Part shown: one piece after another, positions 1-64,000 of the stretch
How positions within the stretch are numbered: the stretch's first letter is position 1
How the letters are laid out: every line of letters begins with the position of its first letter
Assembly (NCBI RefSeq): GCF_964340395.1
Contig: NC_135567.1
Coordinates: 9,704,484 to 9,768,483 of the forward strand
Origin: Glandiceps talaboti
Lineage: Eukaryota > Hemichordata > Enteropneusta > Spengelidae
Length of the DNA: 64,000 nt
Reading direction: 5' to 3'
The notes under the pieces: model-generated
What the model was told of the DNA's origin: nothing
What the model saw: only the letters and a program-made list of their open reading frames with translations
Databases searched by the model: none
Made by a program: the position numbers and the translations under genes

Positions 1-3000
1 CTTAATATTTTTTCTTAATTGAAAGTCTCGTCAAAACAATGCAATTTTCTATGATAAAAAAGTGTTAATAACTGTATGTACACGACAACTTTGCCTTCTT
101 GAATCAACCTTTATTCATGACTGACCAAGAGGAAGTTCGTTGCGTAATTGAATGTAAGAGTGTCTTCACGCTGAATAACTAAACTAAATATGTATATATT
201 CATATTGTTCCTTTGAAATATTATAAAAGACATTCATCAGATACTGAATTTATCATCTTTATTTTATACTACATTGTCCTTTATCCTGTTTGATTTTAGA
301 ATTTGATAAAATAACGTAATCAAATGTAACAGCGGGGAACACGTTTATTCATGTTGTACCCCTGAATTGATATCGAAATCCAACCAAATAGCTATACTAG
401 TAGAAACGTAAACAATAGATCTAACCTACGAATATTCAATGGCGTGAGCGAGAGAATAGACAATAGTTTTGAATAAAAATAATTGGGTCTATTCACTCGC
501 ATACATAACTTTGTATAGTAACCATTCAATTGATTCTATGCTATTGATCAAAAATATGTTTATATCAGATGTAAACTGAATGCCTTCAGTAAAGGCAAAA
601 CTTTGGATTGCTGTAACAGTTCCTTCACGCCTTGTCGAAAGAAAAATTCTGCGCTATCAGACATGATATTGCATATACATTAGTTACTACATCAATAAAT
701 AAAACGTAGCTTTGGAACTTATTGTTCATATCCTCTTCTGTAAAAGTTGAGTTAGGTGTATTTTTAACCCACTGTAACTTTCACTAGAGTCCACCATTTT
801 AGTTCACTATACGAAGTCATATGTCTTTCCATCGGGGTAAATCTTCAGCAGAGTATGAGACGAAGTGACACCTTTGACTTAATTTAACCCCCGGTGATTT
901 CTCCTCTTGGGGCTGTGGAGTCAAAAGTGTCACTTTGTCTCGTACTACCCCTTGACAGAGATGGTAGTTAGGTGGGTCACAGGTAGGGTAAAGGTGGGTA
1001 AATTTCACTTTTTGTATAGTACACCTCAACCGAATCTCTTCTTTCGTGCCAGTAAAATCAATTTAATACTAGACAATAACTTTGAAAAAAAATTAATCAG
1101 TTCTACCTCTCAAGTAGTTGTTTTGTCAACTGTTTTTGTCTTTATTACCACGTCTACTCAAATAAAACCTACCTAAGAGTACCCATTCATGTCGTACAGT
1201 TCGATGTAGTTTTAGTGGAGATTCGACTAACCCTGGGCTTCGCATCACCGTTTCATAGCTGATCCCCACGGGCTACCTGTTCCGAATATATGCATGAACA
1301 ATTTACTGTTTCGATACTGAGAGGTATGACATGCAAAAATATACATGTACTAGTATACAATGATATTTTCTCTATTTTATCGATTAAGTAATGTATCTAT
1401 TGAGATCAGAAGTGCATATTTTTAATCAGCTCACACATCCATATAACACCAGAGGATGAGTGCATCCTCAAGTGTGCATTCTTAAGATCTAGCGTAATTA
1501 CTGAAAATCACAAATTATGCAAATAACTCATTAAAATTACAAGCTATACGGTATTATCAAACTTTATGACACATGCACTTTGTTATCATCAATGTATGTA
1601 CTAAATTACATTGAATTTAAAGCGTGAATTCTTAAGATATAGCCTAATTACTGCAAAACCATTAATTATGTAAATAACTCATTAATAGTGCAAAGGATAA
1701 CAGTAGGGTTGGATAGGTAACTGGATAAACATTCTGCTAATGAACACCTATACATAGCATGGATCAGTGTGTGTATAAACATTTCAAAAACTGTACAGTT
1801 GTGCTACAATGCCATTGGTGCTATTTTTTCTTCCGTAAGGAAGAGATATATTTATGGGTGGAAGTCTGTGTGTCTGTCTGTCTGTGTCATCGTTTTCTCC
1901 ATAACGGCTTGCTCAATTCAAACGAAATTTTGAAGACGTATTCCGCAGGGTAATGGCAAGACTTGATTAGGTTTTGGTAAAAATCCTGTGAATATTAATG
2001 AGCAATTTACGTAATTAATGATTTTCGGTAATTAGGTTATATCTCAAGATCGAATGCACGCTTCAAATTCATTATAACTTGGTACACACATTTGCAATAC
2101 AAAAGCGCACCTGTCCCTGAAAATATTACTAATGTAGCTTTTAGTTTTAATAAGTTATTGGCATATTTTCGATTGGCCACAAAAAAGAAAAAAATAGCTT
2201 CTCGTCAGGAAATGTCGTCTAAAGTGGTGCGACTTTATCACCATTTTCTAAAACATGACTGGCTCAATTCAAACGAAATTTATTACATGTGTTCTGTAGG
2301 GTAGTGACAAGAACTGATTAGGTTTCGGTAAACATCCCAAGAATATTAACGAGAAATTTACATAATTATGGTTTTCGGTAATTAGGCTATATCTCAAGAA
2401 TGCACACTTCAAATTCAATATAATTTGATACATGCATTTGTGATACCAAATTGTCCTGAAAATATTATTGATGTAGCTTTTAGTTTTAATAAATCATTGG
2501 CATATTTTTGTAGGCCACTAAAAAGGAAAAAATAGTTTCTCGTCAGGAAATGTTGTCTAAAGTGGTACGACGATGCACTTATTATTTTTTTTTACATTCT
2601 CAACAAATGTCACAGTACATGTTGTGGTTGGCCAGGAGATCACTAACAGCAATAACAATCAATGAGAAAAAATAACTTATTACATATGTTCTGTTGTATT
2701 CCAACAATTGTCTGTAGGAACGACAATCTCAAAACTTTGCCCTTACGGAAGACATTCAGTTTACATCTGGTTTTTATTTATAGATTTGAAAAATACAAAT
2801 TTAAGAAACACACACACGTCATTAAATTTATACAATGTTTCATTTTCTAAAGTTCCATACATACCGGTATTCAAACTTGGTAGACTGAAGTTTATTTGTA
2901 GAAACTAATATATTTACAATAATTCATTTTTTATAATGTCACCAAAACCAAAGAGTATCTTAGAACTACGTTCACATTACAGTTATTATATTATACACAA

Positions 3001-4261
3001 GCCAAGTTGAACAAAAAATATGGAATATATACTCTGGTCGTTCTATGTCACGACAAATCACGTCTATGTAACAACAACACTATCTACATAACTGGTTCTG
3101 TTGTGTTCAAAATATGAGTCAAAACGTTCAAAATTGCCATTACTTCCCCCGATTTTTCTCTGCTATTACTTGAGCTGATACAACTCTCCAATGTTTTTCA
3201 CCTAACCACTATTGTCCAAGGGTAGTATGAGACGCACTACCACTTTTGACTGTCTACAACCCCTAGGTGAAAGATCACCGGGTGTAAACTAAGTCAAAGG
3301 TAGAACTTTGTCTCATACTCACCATATTTACACATCCTCTGCTCAAGATTTACCCCGGTGGAAAGACATGGTCAAATATGACTTTTTGTACAGTACAAGT
3401 CTATTACAAATTCATGAAAATGTATTGACTTTCCTCACTAGAGTCCCTACTTCAAACTCTGGCTTTGTGCAAAAAAATATTTCCTTATCTTTGGATAAAT
3501 CTCAAAGACTCCTGGTGAATGGGGCTGAAATTTGGAGGGGATGTTTCTGGAGCTATTATTCTGCAGATATTGACACACCTGGCCCTAGCAACCATGACCA
3601 TGCCCTTAGCAATGGTCTAACGGGGTTGAAATTTGGAGGGGCTGTTTCTGGAGCTATTATTCTGCAGATATTGACACACCTGGCCCTAGCAACCATGACC
3701 ATGCCCTTAGCAATGGTCTAATGGGGTTGAAATTTGGAGGGGCTGTTTCTGGAGCTATTACTTCGCAGATATTGTTTAAAACATATCAACAAACCTGGTC
3801 CTAGCAACCATGACCATGCCCTAAGCAACAGCCAAATGCCTGTGTATTTTTCAAAGATAACATTGCTGGGTGGGCAAGTGAATACACATTCAAAAATGTA
3901 TGCAAATGTGCCTAACAACAAGACCATGCCCTTAGCAATGGTCTAATGATGATGTACATTGCAAAGATACAATGGTTTGCCAAATCATTACACACTTTCG
4001 TGTGACACATACAGATTTTTTACAAGCCAGACAGCATTAGAAAAAATCTACAACTATGTGTGTGCCATTATTGTGTCTCTCAATGGGGTTGACTGGTCAG
4101 CTTTGACAAGGATCTCATATCCAATTACTTCTAATGCTGTGTTGCTTGTAAAAAAAAAATACAAGAAATATATCCCCAGCAAAGTGTTCATACTCCTTGG
4201 CAAACCATCGTAATGGGTAAGTAAGATAGATTCTACGTAGATGAATAAAAATATATTGATG
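1..4261. other. TTC21 3' flank: no gene seen, dispersed repeats
   Basis: No ORF here resembles a known protein. The stretch holds a foldback element (about 800-1025 and, inverted, 3215-3400), two related copies of an about 350-bp unit (1895-2600), a segment shared in reverse with 27960-28100 (1700-1850), a plus-strand copy of the window's commonest MITE-like element (2985-3180) and a 99-bp tandem repeat (3523-3945). The 3' UTR of TTC21 must begin here, but its end is not evident. Confidence 0.6.
3523..3945. repeat. About 99-bp tandem repeat, 3-4 copies
   Basis: Successive copies start with GAAATTTGGAGGGG and contain CCTGGCCCTAGCAACCATGA. The last copy is diverged. The CCATGCCCTTAGCAA segment is the reverse complement of the core of the 28-kb array, so both loci belong to one dispersed family. 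Confidence 0.85.
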
Positions 4262-46954
<42,693 letters not shown>

Positions 46955-47559
46955 TGTTACTGAATTATGTTGTTGACAATATTCCCGTGTGTATTTTTGT
47001 ATTTTATCAAGTTATCACCTCTCCAAACCAAGGTTTGCAGTGAAGTTGAAGAGGGACGTCGTTACCAAGTCGTTCACCAGTCGCCGGTATCAATATCAGG
47101 AGCCACTTGAATCAGAACTGAATTCCAATAGGTCAAACAGCGTTTCTGTGTTTGAAATTCCAATTTGTATTTTCTGTCTGAACAGAAATCTCGAAAAATC
47201 GTCGTAAGTTATAAATATTGGCCAAAACACATCATTTGGCAGACGACCACCTAAACTATTTTGAACGTCCTGGAAATATCTGTGTAGAGCGCATGCGTTG
47301 GATGAGGAACTGTCCATTTCAAAATAAGGGGTATGTGAAAATAATGTTTTCATATTTTGTGTTGCAACATTATGCTATGAAACAAAATTAAAACTTTGGG
47401 TAATACAGAGTAATATCACTTCATTTGATATCTAATAACATATGGGGAATAATGTTGTTTTTTTGGTGTTAAGGTTTGTAAATTTACCATAGATTACAAC
47501 AGATCCCTTTTTGAAATCAGCTGTGCCATTTTCCTCGCGAGATTTTTCGAGATGACACT
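46955..47559. promoter_or_regulatory. Putative divergent promoter region between TTC21 and CCDC13
   Basis: This non-repetitive stretch lies between the TTC21 start codon (minus strand) and the likely first CCDC13 exon (plus strand). It contains no long ORF and none of the tandem arrays that fill the introns. I see no TATA box and no good RFX X-box; GTTACC at about 47060 is only a half-site. The promoter role is inferred from position. Confidence 0.4.
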
Positions 47560-47653
47560 GAGATTCCAGGTTCAAAATGGCTGCCCCCGACTGTCTTTCA
47601 TTGCTACTCTGACAATTTATCGTGTTTTCATGACTTTGGAGTAATTTTCACAG
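47560..47653 (+). other. CCDC13: Likely non-coding first exon (5' UTR) of CCDC13
   Basis: The sequence ends TTTTCACAG followed by a consensus donor GTAAGTAAG, and the first coding exon has an acceptor TTTTACAG at 48907-48914. A 5' UTR intron of about 1.26 kb would therefore join 47653 to 48915. The 5' end is arbitrary. A short ATG at 47577 lies inside, so it would be an upstream ORF if transcribed. Confidence 0.5.
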
Positions 47654-47992
47654 GTAAGTAAGATCGTAGAAACAAGGAATATTACTAAGCTTGCAACCGG
47701 CTAAATTTCACGTCGATTTAGTGCGAGTATCGGACGTTAGCTACTATTGTCTTCAGTAAGTAGTCACGAAACCGTTGTTTATGTTCGTTGTCAATGAGCT
47801 CTCATGACGGTTGACCTTTGTGGTTGACCCCGGGAGTAGTTGCGATACACCAATCGCACAATTTTTAAATAGATATCGAAGGCTTAAATTCAATTTACTC
47901 CTGATATCAAACAGATGTCCTCAGGATGTACTGACCCTTTCATTCCACTAGAGTTTCTCAGGTAATTTTTATAATAAAAAAAAATAAGGGGG

Positions 47993-48021
47993 GGGGGTGT
48001 TGTGTTGTGTTGTGTTGTGTT
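47993..48021. repeat. (TGTGT)n short repeat after a poly(G) run
   Basis: Nine G followed by five TGTTG/TGTGT units, within the presumed CCDC13 5' UTR intron. Confidence 0.9.
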
Positions 48022-48468
48022 ATTTTAGTAATATAGTTCTAGTAACATATTAGTTTATTACCTCCCCAACCCAAAAATCTTGTTAGCTACACATTGCTGT
48101 GGTTCTCCAGGTATTGGAGGAAACTAAGTATACTAAACATAGTAAAATAGTACCACACCAACGTTGTCATGAGAGATTATTACTATAAACATCACCACTA
48201 TATCAGAAATCCACTAACATAATCAATCATGTTCGTTTGCACTTAAAAGCTGCAACAAAAGAAAATTCAAAATATAAAAGAACAACCCAAAATTAAAACT
48301 AATGTTACGTTAATGGTGGTAGTAATCGTAACGCGTCGGATAGAAACTTATTACAATTGTTGATGGTCGTGACATGGATGTATCTCCCCTAAAACATCCA
48401 TGGTCATGGTAATCATAATGCATCATATAATAATAGGAACTAGACTACAATAATTGATGCAGTTAATG

Positions 48469-48726
48469 CAGGGGAGAACAAATTATTTTGTGAACTGGTG
48501 GTCTCCAAACCAGTGCCTTAAAAAATCCAGTGGTCCTGTTGAAAGAATTAGTAGTCCCAGGTCCCTCTAATGTGAAACATTAAATCTTACCAATGAATCT
48601 GTATATTCAGATGACTTTTTAACATAGTTATTAACAGTAAGGTACTGGTCTGAAAGACCAGACAAGGTAAAATTTGCGTGGTCCGCCCCAAAAAATAGCT
48701 AGGACCAGTGGATTTGTTCACCCCTG
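48469..48726. mobile_element. hAT-like MITE, copy 2 (258 bp, 5-bp target duplication)
   Basis: Termini CAGGGGAGAACAAATT and GATTTGTTCACCCCTG; flanked by TAATG at 48464-48468 and 48727-48731. The interior matches copy 1 (GTACTGGTCTGAAAGACCAG versus GTACTGGTCCAACAGACCAG). Confidence 0.9.
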
Positions 48727-48945
48727 TAATGGCAATACAGATTAATAGTATCATAAGTTGACTGAGTGGGTACTGTAAATATATTTATATTGATGCATGA
48801 AAACTTTGGCCCAATAGGAATTTACAATGTAGGACATGTCTGGCACACCTGAATTTGATTACGGCTAATGGATTCTATTTTGAATATCTTTCTTGTGTGG
48901 ATTTACTTTTACAGGTCGGGTTTACAAGCCTGCTTTGTACTTAAA

Positions 48946-64000
<15,055 letters not shown>

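Noticed and set aside
47045-47075. RFX X-box in the divergent promoter (GTTACCAAG)
   Set aside because: Only one half-site is present; the second half RGYAAC is missing.
48868-48945. Upstream in-frame ATG that would extend CCDC13 by 26 residues
   Set aside because: The extension crosses a good acceptor (TTTTACAG at 48907-48914) and the added residues are hydrophobic, unlike the family N-terminus.

Overview
This is a eukaryotic, intron-rich, AT-leaning nuclear window from an invertebrate animal. It holds two ciliary genes arranged head to head. On the minus strand (46954 down to 4262) a complete TTC21 (IFT139) gene can be rebuilt as 31 coding exons. Their lengths sum to 3954 nt (1317 codons plus stop) with every junction in phase, and the length is close to my recollection of human TTC21B (about 1316 aa). 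On the plus strand (48946 to the window end) lie 14 coding exons of CCDC13, a centriolar-satellite coiled-coil protein. They give 712 in-phase codons before the window stops, so only the 3' end is missing. About 2 kb separates the two start codons. That stretch holds a likely non-coding first exon of CCDC13 (ending at 47653) and probably a shared promoter. IFT-A and centriolar-satellite proteins both serve cilium assembly, so co-expression from a divergent promoter is plausible but not shown.

Layout: 1-4261, no recognisable gene, dispersed and foldback repeats. 4262-46954, TTC21, with introns dominated by minisatellites, microsatellites, MITE-like foldback elements, SINEs and a LINE tail. 46955-48945, divergent intergenic/5' region. 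48946-64000, CCDC13, with the same repeat-rich intron style.

The striking feature is the tandem arrays. Many introns carry a minisatellite whose repeat unit is a copy of the neighbouring exon-intron boundary. A few to about 73 nt of exon end plus the 5' splice site, or a 3' splice site plus exon start, are repeated up to about 106 times into the intron and never into the exon. I count 15 boundaries across the two genes that have such copies. Several arrays have no net indel: 106 x 41 bp, 50 x 35 bp, 18 x 34 bp and 7 x 83 bp are exact. From memory and unverified, minisatellites repeating an exon-intron boundary were described at the amphioxus Adh locus under the name 'mirages'. Together with a single TTC21 gene and the animal-type SINE/LINE tails, this makes a cephalochordate (Branchiostoma-like) source my best guess, with modest confidence. 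The scale and density here still look remarkable.
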